From JAMXLO01 sp041487355 (GTDB lineage: Bacteria; Pseudomonadota; Alphaproteobacteria; Acetobacterales; Acetobacteraceae): a stretch of 10,987 nt of DNA. A program made the translations under genes and the position numbers. The stretch covers positions 1 through 10,987 of the forward strand of contig JBGPND010000179.1 of assembly GCA_041487355.1 (NCBI GenBank), in the 5' to 3' direction. Shown here in pieces: positions 1 through 6,305 of this stretch (position 1 is the first letter of the stretch; each line of letters starts with the position of its first letter). Below the pieces are notes generated by a model that was not told the origin of the DNA, did not search any database, and saw only the letters and a list, made by a program, of their open reading frames with translations.

Positions 1-123
1 AAGACCTGCGCCAAGCTCGGTGTGGCCTTCTGGGACTATCTCGGCAGTCGGCTCGGTGTCTCCGGCCAGCGTGTCGTTCCGCCCCTGCCGGGTCTCGTCC
101 GTTGTCGCGGGCAGCCCGCCTGA
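1..123 (+). CDS. C-terminal fragment of a probable transposase (partial, cut by the window edge)
   Basis: The frame beginning at base 1 is open for 40 codons and ends in TGA at 121-123. It reads K-T-C-A-K-L-G-V-A-F-W-D-Y-L-G-S-R-L, then a Pro-rich tail with VPPLPGLVRCRGQPA. A Leu/Gly/Phe-Trp-Tyr helix followed by a PPLP-x-L-x-R tail resembles the C-terminal end of DDE-type transposases that I recall from alphaproteobacterial insertion sequences. That is recall, not a search, and the IS family is not assigned. The catalytic domain lies outside the window. A 9-bp inverted repeat spans the stop codon. If the call is right, the right end of an insertion sequence should lie shortly after 123, but the other end is not visible, so no terminal repeat can be matched. 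Confidence 0.45.
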   Translation, partial: KTCAKLGVAFWDYLGSRLGVSGQRVVPPLPGLVRCRGQPA

Positions 124-151
124 TACCCAGGGCTGCCCGGGGTTTTGCCCC
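109..151 (+). terminator. Hairpins over and after the transposase stop codon
   Basis: GGGCAGCCC (109-117) and GGGCTGCCC (130-138) are perfect 9-bp inverted arms with a 12-nt loop that contains the TGA stop. A second small hairpin follows at once, GGGG (139-142) TTTTG CCCC (148-151). There is no T-run after either stem. This could be a weak or factor-assisted terminator, or structure at the end of an insertion sequence. Confidence 0.4.
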
Positions 152-755
152 TATTACCGTCGTGCTGAGGGTCCCTCCCTCTCCGCCAGCTAATCCATAT
201 AATTGATTGAAATCCCGGCGATTTTTGCAAACCTTTGGCTGCATGCCCCCACTTCTACCGCCAACCCTGCGCTCACTGGCGGGCCAACAACGTTGCTTGA
301 TCTGGCTATTGAAGGCGCGTTTGGCGGCGGCGTGGAGGCTCGGCGAGCAGGGACTCGGCGTTGCCCATTGCCGGCGGGTGAAACCGGACGCGACCGCGCC
401 CCTCCACAGCCCCGCCTCTGCCCCGTCCGGCGCTGAGATTGCGCCCCCAACCGCCGTCATCGCGGCCAGCACAATCGTCTCGACCCGGTGTTTCAACTCC
501 CGCCACGTGGGCGTGTCAGACGAGAGGCAGCGACGCAAGTTGGCCCGCGAGCCGAATGCGCAACTCTCCGTCATCTTGCGGGAACCGGGTGTCGCATTTC
601 TGGCGTATGGCGGCCGGAGTTGAGGGTCCTCTCTCTCCGTGCCGTCACGCGGCGAGCCGGCCACGCGTCCTCGCTTGCGCCGCAATCATTCGTTGTTGAC
701 CTACATCAATGTCCCTGCCGGCGTCGGGTGCGATGAAGTCCGCTGGGTATATGCG
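152..755. other. About 600 nt without an assignable gene; possible IS boundary and gene remnant
   Basis: No recognisable product is encoded here. An AT-richer patch at about 190-240 interrupts the GC-rich composition. On the minus strand a frame opens with ATG at 574-572 (begins MTESCAFGSRANLRR, later WRELKHRVETIVLAAMTAVG) and has high GC3 down to about 330. It then stays open to the left window edge, running antisense to the transposase fragment. This could be the 5-prime part of a gene broken by the insertion sequence, but I do not recognise the protein. A plus-strand frame (207-623) over the same stretch is equally unassigned. The last 60 nt contain an FNR-like site (696-709) ahead of the FAD oxidoreductase. 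Confidence 0.35.
696..709 (+). promoter_or_regulatory. FNR/FixK/Anr-like site upstream of the FAD oxidoreductase
   Basis: The 14-mer TTGAC-CTAC-ATCAA matches the TTGAT-N4-ATCAA consensus at 9 of 10 fixed positions. Its centre is 53 nt before the chosen ATG (756). If it acted at -41.5 the transcript would start near 744, leaving a leader of only about 12 nt with a poor -10 (GATGAA at 732-737). The promoter geometry is therefore not convincing by itself. The support comes from two similar sites elsewhere in the window. Confidence 0.4.
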
Positions 756-2438
756 ATGCGGCAGGATCCCGACCAGTTCGACGTGATCGTTCTCGGTGCC
801 GGCGCCGGTGGCATGACAGCCGCCGCGGTCGCTGCCGCCGAACACCTGCGTGTCCTGCTGCTGGAAAAGGCGCCGGTTGTCGGCGGCACCACCGCCATCT
901 CGGGAGGTATGGTCTGGATCCCCAACAACCCGAAGATGGCAGCGGTCGGCCGCTCCGACAGCCGCGCCGATGCGGAGACCTATCTCGCCGGCACCATTCC
1001 GGGTGCGGCCGACGATAAGCTGCGCACCGCATTCCTCGACCATGCCAATGAGGCGATCGCCTATCTGGAGGCGAACACCTCGGTGCGGCTCAGGCCGGTG
1101 CAGACCTACCCGGACTATTACCCGGATATGCCCGGCGCCACGTTGGGCGGCCGGGTGCTTGAACCCGTGCCGTTCGACGGGCGCGCGCTCGGCGCGGAGT
1201 TCAACCTGCTGCGTAAGCCCCTGCCGGAATTCATGCTGTTCGGCGGCATGATGCTCGAGCGGGCGGACGTTCCGCATTTCCGCCGCGCGTTCCGCTCGCC
1301 GCGATCGGCGCTGCGCGTTGCACGATTGTTGCTGCGCTATGCCAGGGAGCGCTGCTTCCTCGATCGTGGCGCGACACTCTGTCTCGGCAACGCGCTCGTT
1401 GCCCGCCTGCTGCACTCGCTGCGGCAGCTTCAGGTCGAACTGCGCTGCGCCTCAGGCGCTGCCGGGCTCGTCATCGAAGACGGCACGGCCATCGGCGTCA
1501 CCGTCGCGGGGCGCACGCTGCACGCCCGCCGCGGCATTGTGATTGCGACCGGCGGCTTCTCCCACGATCCGGCGTTGCGTGCCCGCCTGTTGCCGGCCAA
1601 GGCCGGCATGACCTCGGCTGCCTCGCCGGACAACACGGGCGACGGCATCCGCATCGGCCTCACCGCCGGCGGCCAACTTGGTGAGGGCGAAGCGGGCAAT
1701 GCGTTCTGGACGCCGGTCTCCTGCTTCCGTCGCCCCGACGGTTCGGATGGCGTCTTCCCCCATATTCTCACCGACCGTGCCAAGCCCGGGATGATAGCGG
1801 TCAACCAGGCCGGGGTGCGCTTTGCCAACGAAGCGGTCTCCTATCACGCGTTCGTCCAGGCGATGTTCCGGGCGGACAACGCAAGCCCGTCGATCCCGGC
1901 CTATCTTGTTTGCGACCGAAAGGCGCTTTGGGCCTACGGACTTGGCACGGTGAAACCCTTCACGCTCTCACTGCGCCGGCCGATCGAAAGCGGCTATCTC
2001 GTGCAAGCCGACACTATCGCCGGTCTCGCGGTTCGGCTTGGGATCGATGGCGAGGCGTTGGTCCGCACTGTCGGGGGGTACAACCAGGATGCGGTGGAGG
2101 GGCAGGACCGCGCGTTCGGCCGCGGTGGCGATGCCTACCAGCGTCATGTCGGTGACAGCGACCATGCGCCCAACCCCTGCGTCGCGCCGATCGTGACCCC
2201 GCCGTTCTACGCGGTCACGCTCCGCCCCGGCGATCTCGGCACGTCCGCCGGCCTGGTCACCGACGCCGCGGCGCGCGTGCTCGGTGCCGATGGAGCGCCG
2301 ATCCGGCATCTGTATGCCTGTGGCAACGACATGAATTCGCTGATGCGTGGCGCCTATCCTGGCCCGGGGATAACGTTGGGGCCGGCGTTGACGTTTGGGT
2401 ATCTGGCCGCGCGCGACATCGCCGCTGGAGCATCGTAG
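756..2438 (+). CDS. FAD-dependent oxidoreductase, 3-ketosteroid dehydrogenase / fumarate reductase flavoprotein-like
   Basis: This 560-residue protein belongs to the FAD_binding_2 superfamily, probably near the KstD (3-oxosteroid 1-dehydrogenase) branch. The Rossmann dinucleotide motif GAGAGG is at residues 14-19, a ribose-binding Glu ends the second strand (LLLEK, Glu37), and the hallmark GGTTAISGG is at 43-51. The C-terminus has PPFYAV (Tyr485), matching in place and context the Tyr of KstD active sites, then a GD-x-GTSAGL segment and the FAD-closing motif GPGITLGPALTFGYLAA from residue 536. Such enzymes remove or add hydrogens next to a carbonyl using FAD. The real substrate cannot be read from sequence, and no steroid genes are nearby. 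The ATG at 756 is chosen because it places the FAD motif at the usual distance; the upstream frame (from 639) looks non-coding and there is no strong ribosome site. The gene is convergent with the cupin operon. Confidence 0.9.
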   Translation: MRQDPDQFDVIVLGAGAGGMTAAAVAAAEHLRVLLLEKAPVVGGTTAISGGMVWIPNNPKMAAVGRSDSRADAETYLAGTIPGAADDKLRTAFLDHANEAIAYLEANTSVRLRPVQTYPDYYPDMPGATLGGRVLEPVPFDGRALGAEFNLLRKPLPEFMLFGGMMLERADVPHFRRAFRSPRSALRVARLLLRYARERCFLDRGATLCLGNALVARLLHSLRQLQVELRCASGAAGLVIEDGTAIGVTVAGRTLHARRGIVIATGGFSHDPALRARLLPAKAGMTSAASPDNTGDGIRIGLTAGGQLGEGEAGNAFWTPVSCFRRPDGSDGVFPHILTDRAKPGMIAVNQAGVRFANEAVSYHAFVQAMFRADNASPSIPAYLVCDRKALWAYGLGTVKPFTLSLRRPIESGYLVQADTIAGLAVRLGIDGEALVRTVGGYNQDAVEGQDRAFGRGGDAYQRHVGDSDHAPNPCVAPIVTPPFYAVTLRPGDLGTSAGLVTDAAARVLGADGAPIRHLYACGNDMNSLMRGAYPGPGITLGPALTFGYLAARDIAAGAS

Positions 2439-2493
2439 TGTTTCAGTTTGAATGTCTTCTAAGGGTCGGGTAGCCGACATTCAAATTGAGACA
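2439..2493 (+). terminator. 18-bp hairpin between convergent transcription units
   Basis: Arms at 2439-2456 (TGTTTCAGTTTGAATGTC) and 2476-2493 pair along all 18 positions, with two G-U wobbles when read as plus-strand RNA; the loop is 19 nt. The stem begins on the base after the FAD oxidoreductase stop codon and lies 33 nt beyond the cupin stop. On the minus-strand transcript the two wobbles become A-C mismatches, so the structure is best on the plus strand. No U-tract follows in either direction. A bidirectional termination or mRNA-end-protection role is inferred. Confidence 0.6.
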
Positions 2494-2526
2494 ATACCCC
2501 ACCCCTGCGAAGCGAGGAAACCAGCC

Positions 2527-2892
2527 TCACGCGTCGCTGGGCGGCGTGGTGACGACCAGGAATACCAGGTCCTGCAGGCCCGAATTGTAGATCGCGTGCT
2601 CCACCCCAGGCGGAATGTGGATCACGTCGTGGCGACGCACCACGGTCCGCTCGCCGTCCAGCTCCATCAGTCCCTCGCCGTCCAGCACGTGATAGATCTG
2701 CTCCTGCACCTTGTGCCGGTGCGGCGCGACATAGCCCTTGGGCTGATATGACGATATCCGGTGATCGAAGCGCTGCGTCTGCGCGGTCTTCGGATTCACC
2801 AGCATCTTCGAATGTGCGTCGTAGTGCGCCGGCGGTGTCTCCCACAGGACTTCGGCGATGTTGCGGATGCTGGCTCCATTGCGTTCATGCAT
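2527..2892 (-). CDS. Small single-domain cupin protein
   Basis: This 121-residue protein is one conserved beta-barrel cupin. Motif 1 is G53-YVAP-H58-R-H60-KVQ-E64 followed by YHVLDGEG, and motif 2 is P94-PG-VE-H99-AIYN. The predicted metal ligands His58, His60, Glu64 and His99 are all present. ATG at 2892 is preferred over an in-frame GTG at 2907, because AAGGA sits about 7 nt before the ATG while the GTG overlaps the upstream stop codon. The gap to the ThDP-enzyme stop (2904-2906) is 11 nt and the ribosome site is embedded there, so the two genes are almost certainly co-transcribed and probably translationally coupled. Small cupins of this type act as metal-dependent isomerases, dioxygenases or decarboxylases, or as ligand sensors. 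Which applies here is unknown; a role on the substrate or product of its ThDP partner is an inference. Confidence 0.92.
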   Translation of the reverse strand: MHERNGASIRNIAEVLWETPPAHYDAHSKMLVNPKTAQTQRFDHRISSYQPKGYVAPHRHKVQEQIYHVLDGEGLMELDGERTVVRRHDVIHIPPGVEHAIYNSGLQDLVFLVVTTPPSDA

Positions 2893-2903
2893 GACGGCTT
2901 CCT

Positions 2904-4715
2904 TCACTTAGTTTGCTCACCGCGTGCCGCGGCACGTTCGGCCGCAGTCACACGGCTGCCGAAGGCCGGTTCCATGTGCGGTGTCGGCGGCAGCGACCAT
3001 GTGCCGGTGGACGGCGGACGCACGTTCGCGTCCACATGTACATCGAGCACCCAGGGTTTGTTGGACCGCACCGCCAGCTCCAGCGCCGGGGCGAGATCGG
3101 CCAGGCGCGTGATGGTGACGCCGCTTACGCCATGTGCGCGGGCGAGGGCGGCGAAGTCCGGGTTGTACGGCTCCCGGTTCTCGCCGGCGTAGAACCCGGT
3201 GCCGTATTCGCGCCCGCCGAACATCCCGTGTTGGATGTCGCGGATCGCACCCCAGGCGAAATTGTTCCAGATCACCCACACGCAGGGAATGTCGTACTCG
3301 ACCGCGGTGCACAGCACATGCGGCGTCATCGTGAACCCGCCGTCACCGCAGATCGACACGCAGGCACGCTCCGGTGCGGCGAGCTTGGCGCCGAGGATAC
3401 CGGATACGCCGAAGCCCATGCCGCCGAACCCCCACGAGTTCAGCATGGTCTGCGGCTGGCGCGCCTCCCAGAACTGCATGAACCAGTTGTGGTGCACGCC
3501 GACATCGAGGGTGATGATCGCGTCGTCCGGCAACACTTTCCGCACTGCGCCCACCACCGACTCGGGCCGCAGTGGCGAGGTGTCGAGTGCGAAGTTCGGA
3601 CCGGTGAAATCCCGCCACGCCTGCTTCCACCCGGCGATCTGCGCGAGCCATGCATGCCGCTCGGGCACCGCCAGCCCGCGCGCGTCGCACGCGGCGAGCA
3701 TCTGGCGCAGGAAACTGCCCGCATCGGCAACAATCCCGAGATCGGCCGGATAGTTGCGACCGATCTCGTTCACGTCGACATCCACTTGGATCAGCTTCGT
3801 GTGAGGAAAATTCCAGGAATAGCCCTCGATCCAGGAAGAGGCGGAGCGATCGTCGAAGCGCGCGCCGACCACCAGCACAAGATCGGCGTGGCGGCCGGCC
3901 TGGTTGGCCGGATAGGCGCCATTGCGGCCGATGAAGCCGAGCGAAAGATCGTGTGCCATCGGCAGGCAGCCCATACCGTTGGGCGAGGAGATCACCGGGA
4001 TGCACAGCCGTTCGGCGAGGGCGGTCAGTTCCTTGGCCGCTGCCGCGAGCGTCACGCCGTGGCCGATGAACAGTACCGGCCGCTCGGCTGCCGCCAGCAT
4101 GTCGAGCGCCTGGGCGACATCCTCCGATGCGGCGCCCGAGCGGCGGGCGGTGCGGTTCTGTGTGCTCGCTTCGACCTCGAGTTCCCCCTCCTCCTGGAAC
4201 AGGTTGAACGGCACGTCCACTTGCACCGGGCCGGGGCGGCCGCCCAGCATCGTATCGAAAGCGAGCCGCAGCGTGAGCGGAAGCTGTTCCACCCGCGTCG
4301 GCTGAAAGCCGCGCTTCACCACCGGACGGCACACGGCGGGGAAGTCGGCCTCCTTGTGCCGGTACAGCTCCTGAAACGGCGCGCGATTGAATTGCTGCGT
4401 CGGCACGTTGGCGGTGATGGCGAGGAAGGCCGATGAATCGAGGAAGGCGTTGGCAAGAGCCATCACCAGGTTGGCCGAGCCGGGCCCGCAGGAGGTGAGC
4501 GTCGCGGCCGGCGCATGCTTCACACGGAAATACGCATCCGCCATGTGCCCAGCGGTCTGCTCATGCCGCGGCGAGACCAAGGTGATCCTGTCGCGCACGG
4601 CCGAGAGCGGGTCGAGCATGCCGACATTGCCATGGCCGCACAGGCCGAAAACATGGGTGATCTTCTCGCGGATCAGAAACTCCGCGATCAGTTCGCCGCC
4701 CTTCATGCGTGGCAT
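2904..4715 (-). CDS. Thiamine-diphosphate-dependent enzyme, acetolactate synthase large subunit-like
   Basis: This 603-residue protein has the three-domain order of the ALS/POX/benzoylformate decarboxylase family. The N-terminal pyrimidine-binding domain carries the activating glutamate in RHEQTAGHMADAY (Glu52) and a CGPGSANL loop. The central domain (about 195-350) has GARFDDR and LIQVDVDVNEIGRNYPAD. The C-terminal pyrophosphate-binding domain has GDG (457-459) followed about 25 residues later by NN (484-485), the metal/ThDP motif. ATG at 4715 has GGGAGGAA 6 nt upstream and so outranks the upstream in-frame start near 4784. Family members decarboxylate or ligate 2-oxoacids. The C-terminal tail (RPPSTGTWSLPPTPHMEP) is not one I can tie to IlvB, glyoxylate carboligase or sulfoacetaldehyde acetyltransferase. 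No regulatory small subunit (IlvH type) is adjacent, which argues for a catabolic rather than biosynthetic role. The first gene of an operon with the cupin. Confidence 0.92.
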   Translation of the reverse strand: MPRMKGGELIAEFLIREKITHVFGLCGHGNVGMLDPLSAVRDRITLVSPRHEQTAGHMADAYFRVKHAPAATLTSCGPGSANLVMALANAFLDSSAFLAITANVPTQQFNRAPFQELYRHKEADFPAVCRPVVKRGFQPTRVEQLPLTLRLAFDTMLGGRPGPVQVDVPFNLFQEEGELEVEASTQNRTARRSGAASEDVAQALDMLAAAERPVLFIGHGVTLAAAAKELTALAERLCIPVISSPNGMGCLPMAHDLSLGFIGRNGAYPANQAGRHADLVLVVGARFDDRSASSWIEGYSWNFPHTKLIQVDVDVNEIGRNYPADLGIVADAGSFLRQMLAACDARGLAVPERHAWLAQIAGWKQAWRDFTGPNFALDTSPLRPESVVGAVRKVLPDDAIITLDVGVHHNWFMQFWEARQPQTMLNSWGFGGMGFGVSGILGAKLAAPERACVSICGDGGFTMTPHVLCTAVEYDIPCVWVIWNNFAWGAIRDIQHGMFGGREYGTGFYAGENREPYNPDFAALARAHGVSGVTITRLADLAPALELAVRSNKPWVLDVHVDANVRPPSTGTWSLPPTPHMEPAFGSRVTAAERAAARGEQTK

Positions 4716-4815
4716 GCACCGTTCCTCCCGCCTTGTTCCGTCGCCTGATCGGACGCATCGCCCGTGCCGACAGCCACGCGCCACTGCAGGCTCGCACTCC
4801 GGGAGTGGCGCGGCA

Positions 4816-4829
4816 TTGAGCTAGATCAA
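4816..4829 (-). promoter_or_regulatory. FNR/FixK/Anr-like site upstream of the ThDP-cupin operon
   Basis: The 14-mer reads TTGAG-CTAG-ATCAA on the plus strand (TTGAT-CTAG-CTCAA on the minus), 9 of 10 fixed positions of TTGAT-N4-ATCAA. Its centre is 108 nt before the ATG of the ThDP enzyme (4715). A start site 41 nt downstream would leave a leader of about 66 nt. The matching -10 region (GAGCCT) is poor, so the regulatory assignment rests mainly on the motif and its recurrence in the window. Confidence 0.45.
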
Positions 4830-4990
4830 ACCTCTCCCGGGCCCCTTCAGCGCGAATCTGGTCGGCCAGGTTGCCCTCCAGCGGCGCACTGTGTTCCCGC
4901 CGCGGGGCCGACCGGCCGCCAATCTCATCCGCTCCACCACCGCCGTGTCCCCGGCCGCCTGCGTGCCGCGATACGCCAGGGCCGATCGCG

Positions 4991-5143
4991 TCACTGACGG
5001 AAGACGAAATGCGGCCGACCGGGCAGGTCGACGGCAGGCGTTTTGTCGGAAATCCCCGCGGCAGAAAGCAGCTCTCTGATATGCGCTCCGGCCGGTTGTT
5101 CCGGCTTCTGATTCTTGAGATCGGAAGTGGACCACCCGGCCAG
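4991..5143 (-). CDS. Candidate small ORF downstream of the membrane protein (uncertain)
   Basis: In the same frame as the upstream membrane protein, and after its TAA-GGC-TAA double stop, the frame is open for about 53 codons to TGA at 4991-4993. It reads like a small soluble protein (…SDLKNQKPEQPAGAHIRE… and …DLPGRPHFVFRQ). No ATG, GTG or TTG is available; the first plausible start is CTG at 5143-5141, with TAAGG about 13 nt upstream, which is a poor arrangement. I do not recognise the sequence. It could be a small protein with a rare start, a relic of a longer gene, or chance. The coordinates assume the CTG. Confidence 0.25.
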   Translation of the reverse strand: MAGWSTSDLKNQKPEQPAGAHIRELLSAAGISDKTPAVDLPGRPHFVFRQ

Positions 5144-5158
5144 CGGGTTCGGTTAGCC

Positions 5159-5743
5159 TTACAGCCCGGCGACGAAGCGCGCCATCACCAGAATGATGGC
5201 AATCTGCATCACGCCCTGCGAGGCGACCACATGGACGTAGCGCCGCATCAGTCGGCCGATGCGGGCGCCGTCAGGACTGGGTTTGCGCATCTCGAAATAC
5301 ACCAGCAGGTTGGTGGGCAGCAGCACAGCGAAGCCTTGCACGGTCAGCACCGTAACGATCGCCAGCGCGGCGAACACCCACCAGTAGCTGGGATAGGGGA
5401 TGTCCAGCAGCCCGAGCTGGCGCGCATGGTACCAGCCGGCGGTGGTGGTGATGGCGGCGAGCGTCGGCAGCAGGAACAGCGTCTTCGGCATCAGCCGCAG
5501 AACGATTGCCTGTCGCGCCGCGAACGGTGCCCGGCGCAGGATCGGGCCGATGACGAAGCCCATGAACAGGTCGATACCGGTCCACAGCACGCCGGCCATC
5601 ACATGGATGAAGTTCAGCAGCCAGAGATTGTCGATCGCGATGGCGGCGGCCAGCACCGCCAGGGCGAGCGCGACCCAGATCAGGTTGCGCGGATCGATTG
5701 GTGGCGCGGCGTCGGCGGTCGACAGAGTACCGGCTTGCGACAT
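5159..5743 (-). CDS. Small integral membrane protein with a conserved His-containing helix (CopD/DUF2269-like)
   Basis: This 194-residue protein has about five hydrophobic helices, at roughly 20-38, 42-67, 88-105, 121-150 and 172-192, with positively charged loops (LRRAPFAARQ, RIGRLMRRY). The segment NFIHVMAGVLWTGIDLFMG (His47) resembles the histidine-bearing first helix of CopD-type and related putative haem or metal membrane proteins. His106 and His171 near other helices could also be ligands. Family placement is tentative and no catalytic function can be stated. The ATG at 5743 is preceded by GGGGAA about 6 nt upstream. A TATTAT (5786-5781) about 38 nt before the start is a plausible -10. 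The gene stands alone, separated from the ThDP operon by 443 nt, and is divergent from the unassigned 5978-6270 stretch. Confidence 0.85.
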   Translation of the reverse strand: MSQAGTLSTADAAPPIDPRNLIWVALALAVLAAAIAIDNLWLLNFIHVMAGVLWTGIDLFMGFVIGPILRRAPFAARQAIVLRLMPKTLFLLPTLAAITTTAGWYHARQLGLLDIPYPSYWWVFAALAIVTVLTVQGFAVLLPTNLLVYFEMRKPSPDGARIGRLMRRYVHVVASQGVMQIAIILVMARFVAGL

Positions 5744-5827
5744 CGGTTTTTCCCCAAATGTTGCGCGGTGTTGGTGGTGGATAATACAAGGCGCTGCAAT
5801 GAATGACGTACGGTGCCCGGCCCTTCC

Positions 5828-5859
5828 CGTCATGCCCGGGCTTGATCCGGCCATCCCCA
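5828..5859 (+). repeat. Palindromic intergenic repeat, copy 1
   Basis: This 32-nt unit starts CGTCATGCCCGGGCTTGATC and ends CCGGCCATCCCCA. It is 30/32 identical to the reverse complement of copy 2 at 5909-5940. It belongs to the GTCATnCCGGGCTTGACCCGGnnATCC type of short dispersed repeat common in intergenic DNA of alphaproteobacteria, and each unit is itself a partial palindrome. Confidence 0.75.
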
Positions 5860-5908
5860 CCGCCACCGGCATCGCGAAAGAAGCAGATGCAAGCTGCGAC
5901 AAAGCCCG

Positions 5909-5940
5909 TGGGGATGGCCGGGTCAAGCCCGGCCATGACG
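5909..5940 (-). repeat. Palindromic intergenic repeat, copy 2 (inverted)
   Basis: The reverse complement of copy 1 with two differences. The internal palindrome ATGGCCGGG-TCAAG-CCCGGCCAT is perfect. The pair, separated by 49 nt, could fold into one long stem of about 32 bp or two separate hairpins. The arrangement resembles the paired units of BIME-type or miniature inverted elements. Confidence 0.75.
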
Positions 5941-6270
5941 GCGGTACGCAGCGCCAGTGCGACCGAACAGAGAGTCGATGTTTTCAGCGCTTGGTATAAG
6001 GCGTAAACAATTGCAAAAGTACGTATTGGATCTGGCGGTCGGGGAGTCCGTTGTGGTGGGTGTCCGACGGCTTGACCTTCCCCCGCTCGGGTCAGGATAG
6101 CGACACGACTCCCTCGGGCCAAACACCTAGCCGTGGCGGGGACGCCTGGGTCTGCGAACTCGTTGCGGAATAGATCATGCGGCGCCTGGCGAGGCTACAC
6201 GACGGAAAGACGCCTTTGCCGGGCATTTCGGGGACCACGACTACGTCGTCAAGGAGGTGTGCCGTCCGTG

Positions 6271-6305
6271 AAAGCGAAGCCCGGTGGGCCGGAACGCCTC
6301 GCTTT
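6271..6305 (-). terminator. Terminator-like hairpin on the usp stop codon
   Basis: On the minus strand, AAAGCGAGGC (6305-6296) pairs with GCTTCGCTTT (6280-6271) over 10 positions with one G-U. An apical CCGG/CCGG stem with a 4-nt loop and a 3-nt bulge (6293-6295) completes the structure. It overlaps the usp TAA. Only a TTT ends the 3-prime arm, so it is a weak intrinsic terminator at best. Confidence 0.5.

Larger units (their letters stand above)
4716..5158. other. 443-nt gap upstream of the ThDP-cupin operon
   Basis: This gap between two same-strand genes holds the presumed promoter region of the ThDP enzyme, an FNR-like site (4816-4829) and a candidate 50-residue minus-strand frame (4991-5143). 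A small GCCGG-AACAA-CCGGC hairpin on the minus strand near 5090-5110 could attenuate transcription from the membrane-protein gene, but it has no U-tract. No -10 box of quality is visible at the distance expected from the FNR-like site. Antisense frames across the gap look like shadows. Confidence 0.4.
5744..6303. other. 560-nt gap with repeats and unassigned coding-like frames
   Basis: The gap contains the membrane-protein promoter region, the inverted repeat pair (5828-5940), and from 5978 to 6270 a series of plus-strand frames that look partly protein-like. These are an ATG-started 40-codon frame (5978-6100, begins MFSALGIRRKQLQKYVLDL), a second frame ending in GGDAWVCELVAE before a TAG near 6174, and a third ending in FGDHDYVVKEVCRP before TGA at about 6270. 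The first has lower GC3 than the neighbouring genes. They may be a decayed gene with frameshifts, separate tiny ORFs, or chance openness. No known product is recognised. Confidence 0.3.

Noticed and set aside
200..213. Fourth FNR-like site TTGAT-TGAA-ATCCC
   Set aside because: It has two mismatches in one half and no clear gene downstream.
645..1415. 256-codon minus-strand open frame
   Set aside because: It is antisense to the N-terminal FAD domain, whose motifs are clear on the plus strand.
2905..2907. GTG as the start of the cupin
   Set aside because: It overlaps the upstream stop, and the AAGGA that serves the ATG at 2892 lies after it.
2913..4436. 507-codon plus-strand open frame
   Set aside because: It lies antisense to the ThDP enzyme, which has intact family motifs; the frame is His/Arg/Gly-rich with no domain and is a GC-rich shadow.
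4871..5806. 311-codon plus-strand open frame
   Set aside because: It is antisense to the membrane protein and rich in Gln, His, Arg and Asp, as expected from the complement of hydrophobic codons.
6072..6100. MerR/CueR-like promoter (TTGACCTTCCCCC … GGGTCAGGATAG)
   Set aside because: Only the left half-site fits, the right half is degenerate, and no metal-response gene follows.
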